Positions 33,695 to 41,883 of a DNA stretch of 64,000 nucleotides are shown piece after piece. Source of the DNA: Halorussus halophilus (lineage in GTDB: Archaea > Halobacteriota > Halobacteria > Halobacteriales > Haladaptataceae). Each line of letters starts with the position of its first letter. Positions within the stretch are counted from its first letter, which is position 1. A model generated the notes under the pieces. It had not been told where the DNA came from. It worked only from the letters and a program-made list of their open reading frames with translations, and searched no databases. The position numbers were made by a program, and so were the translations under genes. The stretch lies in the NCBI RefSeq assembly GCF_008831545.1, contig NZ_CP044524.1, positions 62,001-126,000 of the forward strand, in the 5' to 3' direction.

Positions 33695-34291
33695 CTACTG
33701 GGTCTGGCTGTACGTCTCGACCCACTCCTGTAGCGTGATGCCCATCGCGGATTGGGTGATGGCGTTCGAACTCGCGGAGTTCGCGCTCTTGACGAGTTCC
33801 GCTTCGAGCGTGCGCTTGGGCACCTCACCGAGGAAGTGCGGAATCGCCCGCTGGACGGCGAGCGGACAGCCGACTTCGTGTGCCAGCGCGTAGCCCGAGA
33901 GCGAGTGGGGAATTTCCTCGGTGGCGTAGGTCGGGTCCGGTTCGCGCAACGTCTCGTCGTCTACGTGGTCCACGTACTCGTAGCACTTGCCCACGTCGTG
34001 GAGCAGGCACGCGGCCCGAATCACGTCGAGGTCGGGGTCCGCGCCGTGGAACTCGCGCTGTTCCTCGGCGGACTTCACCGCGATGCGCGTGACCCCGCGA
34101 ACGTGTTCGACGTTCGTGACCTCGTGGATGTTCCACGCGTAGGGGATGTCGAACACGTCTCGCCACCCGCCGCGTTCGAGGCCGAGGACCCACGCCTCGG
34201 TGACCTGCTCGCGGAGAGACTCGCTCTCGATGTCTGCGATTTCGGGGAAGGCATCGCGGACCTGCTCGTGGAAGTCGCTGTCGTCTGTCAT
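33695..34291 (-). CDS. HD domain metal-dependent phosphohydrolase-like protein
   Basis: A 198-residue HD-family protein. H-E-V-T-N-V-E-H-V-R-G-V near 56-67 is followed by A-A-C-L-L-H-D-V-G-K-C near 90-100, the HD signature. A further Asp in the C-terminal half would complete the site. These proteins hydrolyse nucleotides or phosphoesters, but the substrate is not clear. Start at 34291 (M-T-D-D-S-D-F). It is 9 bases from the convergent zinc-ribbon membrane gene. Confidence 0.85.
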   Translation of the reverse strand: MTDDSDFHEQVRDAFPEIADIESESLREQVTEAWVLGLERGGWRDVFDIPYAWNIHEVTNVEHVRGVTRIAVKSAEEQREFHGADPDLDVIRAACLLHDVGKCYEYVDHVDDETLREPDPTYATEEIPHSLSGYALAHEVGCPLAVQRAIPHFLGEVPKRTLEAELVKSANSASSNAITQSAMGITLQEWVETYSQTQ

Positions 34292-34367
34292 CGGCCGAAA
34301 CGTGGACTGCATCCGGGAATATAGTTTCGGGGTTCCGATGTCGGGTAGCGGTTCAGGGAGTCGCGCT

Positions 34368-35057
34368 TCAGGAGAGTCGCGTTTCAATCGCTATCACTCG
34401 TTCGCCGAAATCGCCGCCGACTTCGAAGCGGTACCGGCGGCCCTGCTCGACAGAGTTCGCCATTTGCTCGGTGGTCAGATACGTGCGTTGCCGCGGCCCG
34501 TCGTCGAGGACTCGGTGTGCGAGAACGAGACGATAGCGCGTCTCACCATCGGTTTGGGTCTTCTCCATTTTATCCACTCTCCCAGCCCGTCGTATTCGTC
34601 CGAAACTCTGAATCGAGGGCCGGTTCGTCACGCCGACTTGGAACCCCACATCGTCGCCGACCAGCACGCGGTTGAAGCTCTGGCGGCCGGTGTTGTAATC
34701 CACGAGGTCGCCGCTATCGACGCCGGTGAGGTGCGTCTCCGTTCGTTGGCGCAGTCGCACCTGATACTGGAGGTCGGCGTAGTCGCTCGCCAGTCGTTCG
34801 TGAACGGCAGACGGAACGGTGCGATTGGCGGAGTCTCGTTCGGCGAGCAACTGCTCGATTCTGGCGTCCTCGACGCGAACTCGCTTCGCGTTCGTCCACA
34901 GGAGCGGTCGGTACGATTCGCCGTCGCTGGCGAGAACGCGACGCGCTCGTATCGTCCCCTCGACCGGCGGGAGGGGATGAGCCGTTCCCCCGAGACAGCC
35001 AGCAGATGCGGTCAGCGTAGAGAGTCCACAGACTCCGAGAAACGACCGTCTGTCCAT
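34368..35057 (-). CDS. Twin-arginine lipoprotein of unknown function
   Basis: A 229-residue protein starting M-D-R-R-S-F-L-G-V-C-G-L, with lipobox T-A-S-A-G-C, a compact Tat lipoprotein signal. The mature part has no recognisable domain; it contains V-G-F-Q-V-G-V-T-N-R-P-S and a C-terminal strand G-G-D-F-G-E-R-V-I-A-I-E-T, possibly a beta fold. It precedes the HD gene on the same strand with a 76-base gap. Confidence 0.65.
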   Translation of the reverse strand: MDRRSFLGVCGLSTLTASAGCLGGTAHPLPPVEGTIRARRVLASDGESYRPLLWTNAKRVRVEDARIEQLLAERDSANRTVPSAVHERLASDYADLQYQVRLRQRTETHLTGVDSGDLVDYNTGRQSFNRVLVGDDVGFQVGVTNRPSIQSFGRIRRAGRVDKMEKTQTDGETRYRLVLAHRVLDDGPRQRTYLTTEQMANSVEQGRRYRFEVGGDFGERVIAIETRLS

Positions 35058-35159
35058 TGGAGCAATAGTCACAGAACAGCGACAAATCGTTTCTGGCTAC
35101 CGGTCAGTCGGGACCGGTTCTGTGCGTGATTTTATCCCGTATCGTGTGGTACGTTATCT

Positions 35160-36416
35160 ATGGCCACTGAACAGCCGCGAGAGAGTCGTCACGAGGAAAT
35201 CGCCGCGATATGCGAGCGAAAAGCGGGCGGGGTGAGCGAGACGCGAGACGAGGCAGACAAGTACACCGTCGTCGGTGCCGCCCGGCGAGGCACCTACGCG
35301 AACTGGCTGACGCCAATCGAGGAACACTTCGTCTGCCACCGGAACGACATCCCGGACATCGACGCCGACGCGTGGGCGGTCTCACTCAGAGGCGACGTAG
35401 ACGCAGACTCGAACACGGACCTCACGATGGCGGAAATCAGGGACGACTATCCGACGGTTGCAGTCGCACACACCATGGAGTGTGCGGGCAATGGCCGCGG
35501 TCAGCATCGGCCCGAAACGGGGAGCGTCCAGTGGGGCTACGAGGCCGCTGGCACCGCCTTCTGGACCGGCACGCCGGTCAGTTCGATTCTCCGTGAACAG
35601 GGTGTGAAGTCGCCCGCGGGGAAGTGGCTCACCGCTATCGGCGGAGACCCCTCGGACGGCGACGACGTGTTCGCGCGGTCGATTCCGCTCTCGAAGGCGC
35701 TCGACGACTGCATTTTGGCGTACGAGATGAACGGCGAACCGCTTCCTGAAGAGCATGGTTTTCCGGTTCGCCTCATCGTCCCCGGTTGGTACGGCGTGAA
35801 CAACGTCAAGTGGGTCGAGGAGTTGCGAGTCACGGACTCGATGGTCACCGAAGGGTCGCTGGACAGACCGGGCGAACACGCCTACTGGCAACAGGTCTCC
35901 TACCGACTCCACCCCGAAGGTGTCGAACCCGACGCGTTGGAAACCATCGACACGTTCGACACCTGGGAGCAACTCGAAGGCGCGGTCGAACACCCATACA
36001 CGTTCGACGTGAACGTGATGTCGCTCGTCGGCGCGCCCGACGGCGAATCGCCCGTGACGCCGAAATCGGACGGCACGGTCGAAGTTCGCGGCGTCGCGTG
36101 GGCGGGTGACGACGCTGTCGAGAAGATAGAAATTTCGGCCGACGGCGGCGAGAGTTGGGCCAACGGGGAACTGTTCGGTCCCGAATATACCGGTGCGTGG
36201 CGACTGTTCCGGTACGACTGGGAACCAGACGTGGGAACTCACAGGTTGCTATCGCGGGCAACCGACGAACTGGGAAGGCGACAGCCAGCGAGCATTTCGG
36301 AACCGGAAGCGTGGCGCGAGGCACTCCCCAACGACGAGTTCCCGTGGAACGAGGGCGGGTTCGCGGCGAACGCCTACGAACCGAACGGTGTGGAAGTCGA
36401 AGTAGAGAAGAACTAA
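35160..36416 (+). CDS. Sulfite-oxidase-family molybdopterin enzyme
   Basis: A 418-residue molybdoenzyme. The Moco-binding domain (about 55-230) has the Mo-ligand Cys108 in H-T-M-E-C-A-G-N-G-R. A Mo-co dimerisation domain follows (about 285-400, V-R-G-V-A-W-A-G-D-D ... I-S-A-D-G-G-E-S-W). There is no Tat or Sec signal, so it appears cytoplasmic, unlike most prokaryotic sulfite dehydrogenases. Acidic residues and the E-A-A-G-T-A-F-W-T-G-T-P-V stretch match haloarchaeal relatives. No cytochrome or heme subunit is next to it; the electron acceptor is unknown. Sulfite is the family's classic substrate, not proven here. Confidence 0.9.
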   Translation: MATEQPRESRHEEIAAICERKAGGVSETRDEADKYTVVGAARRGTYANWLTPIEEHFVCHRNDIPDIDADAWAVSLRGDVDADSNTDLTMAEIRDDYPTVAVAHTMECAGNGRGQHRPETGSVQWGYEAAGTAFWTGTPVSSILREQGVKSPAGKWLTAIGGDPSDGDDVFARSIPLSKALDDCILAYEMNGEPLPEEHGFPVRLIVPGWYGVNNVKWVEELRVTDSMVTEGSLDRPGEHAYWQQVSYRLHPEGVEPDALETIDTFDTWEQLEGAVEHPYTFDVNVMSLVGAPDGESPVTPKSDGTVEVRGVAWAGDDAVEKIEISADGGESWANGELFGPEYTGAWRLFRYDWEPDVGTHRLLSRATDELGRRQPASISEPEAWREALPNDEFPWNEGGFAANAYEPNGVEVEVEKN

Positions 36417-36422
36417 CCGCGA

Positions 36423-37145
36423 CTACTCGGTCGTCTCGTCTTTCTGTACGGTCTCCTGTCCGATGAAGCGCGGTCGCTTGTCGATGGCGAGGAAGTTGTC
36501 CACGTCTTCGCGCGCTTCTTTCGCCTTGCCCTTCGCGGGGTCGTAGTCGCGGCTTCCCTCGCTCCCGAGCGCGTCGTAGAGTTTGTCCAAGTCCTCGAAG
36601 TAGAGTTCCGCGATGCCGTCGAACTCGGCGTTCTCGGGGTCTGTTGGGAGTACCGTCGCGTAGCGGACCACGCCGTCGATTTCGCGGGCGATGGGCGTGT
36701 GATTGTTCTGCCAGTACTCGACGAACTCCTCGTGGGTCATGTCGTCCTGCCGAACGAGGAACGCCGAGTGCTTGTAGAGGCCGTCGGTGTCGCCGTCTAC
36801 CTCGTCCTTTTGGATGATTTCCTCGCCGATGAATCGGGGTCGTCGCTCGATGTCGAGGAAGTTGTTCACGTCTTCGCGGGCTTCCTTCGCCTTGCCCTTC
36901 GCGGGGTCGTAGTCGCGGCTTCCCTCGCTCCCGAGCGCGTCGTGGAGCGCGTCGAGGTCGTCGAAGTAGAGTTCCGCGAGCCCGTCGAACTCGGCGTTCT
37001 CGGAGTCCGTCGGGAGGACGGTCTGGTAGCGCGTGACGCCCTCGATTTCCCGCGCGATTGGCGTGTGGTTGTTCTGCCAGTAGTCTACGAACTCCTCGTG
37101 TGTCATGTCGTCCTGCCGGACGAGAAGGGCGACGTGCTTGTACAT
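36423..37145 (-). CDS. Tandemly duplicated EthD-domain protein
   Basis: A 240-residue protein made of two almost identical EthD domains: residues 1-115 and about 123-240. Each has H-x-x-L-V-R-Q-D-D-M-T-H-E-E-F-V-x-Y-W, N-N-H-T-P-I-A-R-E-I and an R-D-Y-D-P-A-K-G-K-A-K-E-A-R tail. EthD belongs to the dimeric ferredoxin-like barrel fold, where two domains usually form the active dimer; here the duplication could make a single-chain pseudo-dimer. EthD relates to ether degradation in some bacteria, but related proteins have other roles. The two halves are very similar also at the DNA level, which implies recent duplication or gene conversion. Its stop lies 6 bases after that of the sulfite-oxidase-type gene. 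Confidence 0.9.
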   Translation of the reverse strand: MYKHVALLVRQDDMTHEEFVDYWQNNHTPIAREIEGVTRYQTVLPTDSENAEFDGLAELYFDDLDALHDALGSEGSRDYDPAKGKAKEAREDVNNFLDIERRPRFIGEEIIQKDEVDGDTDGLYKHSAFLVRQDDMTHEEFVEYWQNNHTPIAREIDGVVRYATVLPTDPENAEFDGIAELYFEDLDKLYDALGSEGSRDYDPAKGKAKEAREDVDNFLAIDKRPRFIGQETVQKDETTE

Positions 37146-37271
37146 GGTACTTATTGCGTCGAGCGGTACGTTCATAAAAGGCCCGGAGGGCGTTCGAACT
37201 CGAATGTCTGTGCCGGTTCCAAACTGCGCTCTGCCCAAAACTTATGCTGTCACCCTTAGAAAACGAACACG

Positions 37272-37610
37272 ATGTCCTCCACGTACGGCAGGCGGTCCAG
37301 ACCGCTCGGCGTCACCATCATCTGTCTCGTCGGGTTCTTGAGCGCGTTCTTTAGCTTGTTCAAACTGCTCGGAGTGATGGGAACCGGCGGTCCCGCCGCC
37401 GTCTTCGGACTCGTCGGTCTGGTGCTGCTGGTCGGGAAAGTAATCGTCCTGTTCGGCCTCTGGACGCTCCAGAAGTGGGGCTACACGTGGTCCGTACTAC
37501 TCTACTCGCTGAGCGCACTGCTGAATTTAGTGACGTTCAGCGTCTTCGGCCTCGTAATCGACGTCCTCCTCGTCGTCTACCTGATGAGCAAAGCCGACCA
37601 CTTCCGGTAG
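37272..37610 (+). CDS. Small four-helix membrane protein
   Basis: A 112-residue protein with about four hydrophobic helices: G-V-T-I-I-C-L-V-G-F-L-S-A-F-F, A-A-V-F-G-L-V-G-L-V-L-L-V-G, the Y-T-W-S-V-L-L-Y-S-L-S-A-L-L-N region, and V-I-D-V-L-L-V-V-Y-L-M. A Leu-W-Thr-Leu-Gln-Lys-Trp turn separates helices. It resembles general small integral-membrane families (DoxX-like or DUF-type) but I cannot name one. Divergent from the EthD gene with 126 bases between. Confidence 0.65.
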   Translation: MSSTYGRRSRPLGVTIICLVGFLSAFFSLFKLLGVMGTGGPAAVFGLVGLVLLVGKVIVLFGLWTLQKWGYTWSVLLYSLSALLNLVTFSVFGLVIDVLLVVYLMSKADHFR

Positions 37611-37671
37611 TCCCCAACGCTGCGGCCGACTTTCACCTACTTTGATAATCGACCTCCGAGTACCAACTGGC

Positions 37672-38946
37672 ATGGGATTCTATCAGCGCGACTTCATGGA
37701 AGGCACCCGTGGCACGATGGGCGTCGATTGGGAGGAACGCATCGACTTCCAGCGGATGCGGGAGGAACGCAAAGAGCGCGCACTCGAACGCATGCAGGAC
37801 GCCGGACTCGGCAGCATGCTCCTCATCAACGACCCGAACGTCCGGTACGTGACCGGGTTGGCGATGACCGGCGGGAGCGGTGCGGACCACTACACGCTTC
37901 TCACCGAAGACGGCGACGTGGTCCACTGGGACACGGCCGACCACGCGAGCAACCAGCGGTTCAACTGCCCGTGGCTGGACGACATTCGGTACGCTTGCCC
38001 CGGTCTCGGCAACGTTCCACGCGCCTCTGGTCGGGACTCAGCACGCAGTTGGCTCAAAGGCAAGATGGCCGATTTGGTCGTCGAAGCGATGGAAGAGTAC
38101 GGCGTCCACAAAGAACCGATGGGCATCGACGTAGGCAGTCAGGGCCTCATCTCGAAGTTCGAAGACCGTGGCGTGGACGTTCGCACCAGCGAGTGCGCGC
38201 AGGTCATGGAGGACGCCCGGAAGGTCAAGACCCGCGACGAAATCGAGTGTCTCCGCATGGTCGCCGCGCTCTGTGAGGCAGGGTTCCAGCGCATCACCGA
38301 GACGGCCAAGCCCGGCATGCGCGAATCGGAGGTTTGGGGCGAGGCCACGCAGGAACTGTGGCGACTCGGCGCGATGGTGCAGGGTGGCTACGTCACCTCC
38401 GGCCCGAACACGTGGCCGAAGCATCAGGCGAACACGACCGACCGCGTGATGCGGCCGGGCGACATCGTCTACGCCGACTTCTACAACATCGGCTTCATGG
38501 GCTATCGCTCGTGTTACTACCGAACGTTCTCCTTGGGCGAACCGACCCAAGCACAGAAAGAGGCCTACGAACTGGCCCGTGACGACCTCTACGACGTGCT
38601 GGAACGAATCGAACCGGGAGCCACGACGGACGAAATCTGCAAAGGCTTCCCGGACGAGGAGGGCGAGCACATGGACTGGTACGGCGCGGAGGACTTCTGG
38701 GAGATGACGACCAACCACTGGGCGCACGGTTTGGGTCTTCAACTGTACGAGGTCCCCATGATTTGGCGCGGCATCTCGCCGGACCACCCCATCGAAATCG
38801 AGGAAGGCATGACGATGGCCGTCGAGACGATGCGCCCCGCCGACAATCAGGGCGTCCGCGTCGAGGAGATGGTCGTCGTTCGCGAGAACGGCGTCGAAAT
38901 TCTGAGCCAGTGGCCCGTCGAGGAAATCACGACTATCGAACACTGA
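37672..38946 (+). CDS. M24 (creatinase/aminopeptidase P-like) family protein with altered metal site
   Basis: A 424-residue pita-bread-fold protein. The N-terminal creatinase_N domain (about 30-170) is followed by the M24 domain. First metal-ligand Asp269 is in I-V-Y-A-D-F. Next comes G-Y-R-S-C-Y-Y-R-T-F; peptidases have G-x-x-x-D-x-T-R-T-F, so the second Asp position is Cys281. A His (N-H-W-A-H-G-L-G-L) and two Glu (M-A-V-E-T-M-R-P and V-R-V-E-E-M) are kept. So it may bind one metal or none and may not be a peptidase; creatinase is a metal-free relative. Substrate unknown. Start ATG 37672 chosen for the normal family length. Confidence 0.85.
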   Translation: MGFYQRDFMEGTRGTMGVDWEERIDFQRMREERKERALERMQDAGLGSMLLINDPNVRYVTGLAMTGGSGADHYTLLTEDGDVVHWDTADHASNQRFNCPWLDDIRYACPGLGNVPRASGRDSARSWLKGKMADLVVEAMEEYGVHKEPMGIDVGSQGLISKFEDRGVDVRTSECAQVMEDARKVKTRDEIECLRMVAALCEAGFQRITETAKPGMRESEVWGEATQELWRLGAMVQGGYVTSGPNTWPKHQANTTDRVMRPGDIVYADFYNIGFMGYRSCYYRTFSLGEPTQAQKEAYELARDDLYDVLERIEPGATTDEICKGFPDEEGEHMDWYGAEDFWEMTTNHWAHGLGLQLYEVPMIWRGISPDHPIEIEEGMTMAVETMRPADNQGVRVEEMVVVRENGVEILSQWPVEEITTIEH

Positions 38947-38989
38947 GCGGTTCGCTCGCTGAAATTTCGTTTGGGGAGGTTTCGAGAGA

Positions 38990-39262
38990 TGAATTACGAC
39001 CTGTGACGCGCTCGTCTGTGTTTTCGTAATGGCGCGCGAAGTCCGCCCAGCGGGTGGACCGCGCGAAGTCTTGGCGAACGGATGTGAGCCAAGGCTCGAA
39101 AGACGAGTAGAGCGAAGTCTTTCGGTGGATGAGCAATGAGCTTGGAAGACGCGACTCGTCGCGTCTTCCGGAATCGAGTCGCGCAGTCGGGTGGGAGGGA
39201 TGTGGCTTATGCGGTGCTGTGCGGTGCGGTCTCTCATAGGCACCGGAAGTAGCTAGCTTCGA
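38990..39262 (-). repeat. Intergenic structured repeat, copy D
   Basis: In the 457-base gene-free gap between convergent genes. Read on the minus strand: AGCTAGCTACTTCCGGTGCC, GAGACCGCACCGCACAGCACC, CCACATCCCTCCCACCCGA, a palindrome (39144-39169), CGAAAGAC/GTCTTTCG (39097-39124), CTTGGC/GCCAAG with loop TCACATCCGTTC (39070-39093), then ACTTCGCGCG and a last hairpin around 39042-39060. The module order is the same as in copy F. Confidence 0.8.
39144..39169. repeat. 26-bp perfect palindrome in repeat copy D
   Basis: Two 12-base arms (GGAAGACGCGAC and GTCGCGTCTTCC) separated by 2 bases. It sits where other copies have GGAAGAC-type stems, so it can form a strong hairpin or cruciform. Confidence 0.9.
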
Positions 39263-39403
39263 GTTGTCTACAGAGTTAGACCAGACTTACACGGATTTTT
39301 CAAAAAGAGACTAGCTACCTCCACCTGAAACACTCGAACCGGTGGAAACAGTCGAAGCTACCGAACCGCGCGAAGCGTCAGACGATAGATAGAGGGGACC
39401 CAC

Positions 39404-39547
39404 TCATCCGATCCACATCGCTAGCAAGAACAGCATCGCGACCATCCCGACCAGTATCAAAGCTGGCTTCAAGACGTTCAAAATCGTGTCGTCCGGCTCT
39501 TCCGGGCCGGAACTGCTGGTGCTGGCAGGACGTTCCATACAGGCCAT
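39404..39547 (-). CDS. Very small membrane protein (47 aa), UspA-flanking paralogue 1
   Basis: A 47-residue (or 44-residue from the ATG at 39538) protein. A short N-terminus with Ser/Thr and P-E-E-P-D-D-T-I-L is followed by L-K-P-A-L-I-L-V-G-M-V-A-M-L-F-L-L-A, a single hydrophobic helix ending W-I-G. The pattern P-D-D-x-I-x-x-x-x-K-P-A-L-x-L-x-G-M is also in the protein at 40510-40665 on the other side of the UspA gene, so it is a real gene family. Function unknown. Confidence 0.75.
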   Translation of the reverse strand: MACMERPASTSSSGPEEPDDTILNVLKPALILVGMVAMLFLLAMWIG

Positions 39548-39604
39548 TTTCTATCAAACGGTAAAAGTTTCGTGGCCACGGACCAGAAGTACAGCAAACC
39601 GCCA

Positions 39605-40462
39605 CTACCGAACCGTCACGACCGGAACTGGCGAGGAGCGAAGCAACTTCTGAGTGACGCTTCCGACGAGAATCCGGTCTACGTCGCGCTTCCCTGTGGC
39701 TCCCATCACGACGAGGTCTGCGCCTTCGTCTTCGACGTAATCGAGGAGTTCTTTGGCTGGCTTCCCGCGCTCGACTCGTTCGACGACCGATTCGAGGCCA
39801 GCGTCTCTCGCAGTTTCGGCGCTCTCGGAGACCGCGGTCTCTGCCGTCTCTCGAATTTGTTCGTCCGAGACTGCCGAGCGAACGTCGATACCCAGCGAGG
39901 AGGTGTCGGCGACCGAGACGACGTGGAGCGTCCCGTCGAGTTCCCTCGTGAGGGACGCCGCAAAGTTCGTCGCTCGCTCGGCAGATTTGCTTCCGTCGGT
40001 CGCCATCACGACGTTCTCGTACGGGAACGCCGGACGGTCCTCGCCCATGCGGACGGTGAGCACCGGCACCGACGAGAGACGGACGACCTTCTCGGTCACG
40101 CTTCCGAGGAGGTACCGGGAGAGACCGCTCCGCCCCCGTGTCGGCATCACCACGAGGTCGATGCCACGCGACTCGGCGTACTCCGCAATCGTCGGAGCGG
40201 GGTCGCCCTGCACGACGACGGTCTCGTACTCGACTCCCGCGTCCGAGAGGTCAGACGCTACCGCGTCGGTGACGTTCTCGCCTTCGCGTTCGAGGGCGTC
40301 CACCACTTCCGTACCGACGACAGTCACGCTGTCCCGGGTCGTGTCTGCGACGTTCAGCACGTGAATTTTCGCGTCGAACTGTCGCGCGATGTCTGCGGCG
40401 TGTTCGACGGCGGCGTCCGCGCCGTCGCTCCCGTCTACCGGTACCAGAATTTCGTCGTACAT
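39605..40462 (-). CDS. Two-domain universal stress protein
   Basis: A 285-residue protein made of two Usp domains. The first starts M-Y-D-E-I-L-V-P-V-D-G-S and has P-T-R-G-R-S-G-L-S-R-Y-L-L-G-S; the second starts V-V-M-A-T-D-G-S-K-S-A and has G-A-T-G-K-R-D-V-D-R-I-L-V-G-S. Each carries the ATP-loop form, the second with a changed spacing. It is bracketed by two tiny paralogous membrane proteins on the same strand (39404-39547 and 40510-40665), gaps 57 and 47 bases, so the three are likely one transcription unit. Confidence 0.93.
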   Translation of the reverse strand: MYDEILVPVDGSDGADAAVEHAADIARQFDAKIHVLNVADTTRDSVTVVGTEVVDALEREGENVTDAVASDLSDAGVEYETVVVQGDPAPTIAEYAESRGIDLVVMPTRGRSGLSRYLLGSVTEKVVRLSSVPVLTVRMGEDRPAFPYENVVMATDGSKSAERATNFAASLTRELDGTLHVVSVADTSSLGIDVRSAVSDEQIRETAETAVSESAETARDAGLESVVERVERGKPAKELLDYVEDEGADLVVMGATGKRDVDRILVGSVTQKLLRSSPVPVVTVR

Positions 40463-40509
40463 GATTCAATAGCGACAGTAGAACCGCCATCGACAATAGA
40501 GTTTCCCGG

Positions 40510-40665
40510 CTATCCGAGGAAGTACAGCAACAGGAAGAACACGACGAGCATCCCCAGCAGTACCAACGCGGGCTTGAACGTCTCGAAGATGGAATCGTCC
40601 GGCCCATCGAGGTCGGAGTCGTCTGTCGAAACCTGTGGCCCGCCGACACCTCCTGAGTCTACCAT
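40510..40665 (-). CDS. Very small membrane protein (51 aa), UspA-flanking paralogue 2
   Basis: A 51-residue protein: a soluble 25-residue head (V-D-S-G-G-V-G-G-P-Q-V-S-T-D-D-S) and then D-G-P-D-D-S-I-F-E-T-F-K-P-A-L-V-L-L-G-M followed by a hydrophobic helix ending Y-F-L-G. The P-D-D-S-I-F-E-T-F-K-P-A-L-V-L-L-G-M core matches the protein at 39404-39547. Presence in two copies around one gene supports both being translated. It may anchor the UspA protein; this is inference. Confidence 0.8.
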   Translation of the reverse strand: MVDSGGVGGPQVSTDDSDLDGPDDSIFETFKPALVLLGMLVVFFLLLYFLG

Positions 40666-40757
40666 AGCCGAACACTCTCGCCGACGAGGAAAGGTTTTGT
40701 GGCACAGCCAACATCTTCCTTATAAAGCATTAAGACGGCCCCGACCCTCTTCCCGCT

Positions 40758-41762
40758 ATGAAACTCGGGACGGGACTGTTCACCTGCCAGCGGCGGCCGG
40801 ACGACGACCGCACCACGAGCGAGATTTACGACGAGATGCTCACGCTCGGTCGGGCCATCGACCAGTCGGGCCTCGACAGCGCGTGGGTGTCCGAACACCA
40901 CTTCGCCGACGACGGCTACCTCTCGGCGACGATGCCCACACTCGGCGCGCTGGCCACCGAAACTGAGAACGTGGAGTTGGGCACGTGCATCGCGCTCGCG
41001 CCGCTGTACGACTCGGTTCGACTGGCGGAGGACGCCGCGACGGTGGACGCGCTCGCCGACGGGCGACTCACGATGGGTCTCGCAATCGGGTCGAACCCCG
41101 AGGAGTTCGAACAGTTCGGCGTCCCGCGCGAGGAGCGCGTCGAGCGCATGACCGACGCCACGGAAGTGCTTCGCGCCTCGTGGTCGGACGGCCCGCTGGA
41201 CTACGACGCCGAGTTCCACGACGTGTCGCCCGACGCGAACGTGACTCCGAAACCCGACGACTCGATTCCCATCATGTACGGCGGCGCGGCCAAGCCCGCG
41301 GTCCGCAGAGCGGCCCGCGTCGCCGACGCGTGGTGTGCGCCGTCCTCGATTTCAATCGAAGGCGTCCGCAAGCGCAAGGAGGACATCGAGAGAGTCCGGG
41401 AGAAAGAGGACATCGACGGCGACTTCGAAGTCTATCTGCTTCAGCACGGCTTTATCGGGGATTCCAAAGAAGACGCGTGGGAGCAGATGAAAGACGGCTA
41501 CCTCTACATCCAGCGTCGCTACGCCGAGATTTTCTCCGGCGAGGAAGTCGAGGAGTTGCCCGACGAGCGCAAGCAGGAACTCAAAGAGCAGGCCATCTTC
41601 GGCACACCCGAACAGGTCGTCGAACAGTTGGAGGAGTACCGTGAGGCACTCGGCGACGACGTTCACTTCATCTTCCGCACGTACCACCCCGGCATCGGCA
41701 CCGACCGGATGGTCGAGTGCGTCGAACGACTCGGTTCGGAAGTCGCACCGCACTTTCGGTAA
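40758..41762 (+). CDS. LLM-class flavin-dependent oxidoreductase (F420- or FMN-dependent)
   Basis: A 334-residue bacterial-luciferase-like TIM barrel. Visible features: A-W-V-S-E-H-H-F at about 37-44, L-G-T-C-I-A-L-A-P-L-Y near 75-85, the R-L-A-E-D-A-A-T-V-D region near 90, and the G-G-A-A-K-P-A-V-R-R-A-A-R-V near 176. Members use FMN or F420 for monooxygenation or hydride transfer; haloarchaea have F420, so either is possible. It precedes the ABC importer by about 120 bases, not clearly part of that operon. Confidence 0.9.
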   Translation: MKLGTGLFTCQRRPDDDRTTSEIYDEMLTLGRAIDQSGLDSAWVSEHHFADDGYLSATMPTLGALATETENVELGTCIALAPLYDSVRLAEDAATVDALADGRLTMGLAIGSNPEEFEQFGVPREERVERMTDATEVLRASWSDGPLDYDAEFHDVSPDANVTPKPDDSIPIMYGGAAKPAVRRAARVADAWCAPSSISIEGVRKRKEDIERVREKEDIDGDFEVYLLQHGFIGDSKEDAWEQMKDGYLYIQRRYAEIFSGEEVEELPDERKQELKEQAIFGTPEQVVEQLEEYREALGDDVHFIFRTYHPGIGTDRMVECVERLGSEVAPHFR

Positions 41763-41854
41763 GAGACAAACGTTTACTCGTTTGCTCGTTATTTTGTTGG
41801 TTCGAGCGTCGAGCTGGCTACTTTATCCGAGGACGGTCCGAAACTACATAATGA

Positions 41855-41866
41855 TTTATTATATAT
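41855..41866 (+). promoter_or_regulatory. AT-rich TATA box of the amino-acid ABC importer operon
   Basis: TTTATTATATAT, centred about 24 bases before the ATG at 41884. It is the most AT-rich promoter-like block in the window and fits a leaderless start of a strongly expressed solute-binding protein. Confidence 0.6.
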
Positions 41867-41883
41867 GCTTCCGCCTTACCAGT

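Noticed and set aside
39572-40966. 464-codon plus-strand frame across the UspA gene
   Set aside because: Opposite the two-domain UspA gene and a small membrane gene; no conserved motif.
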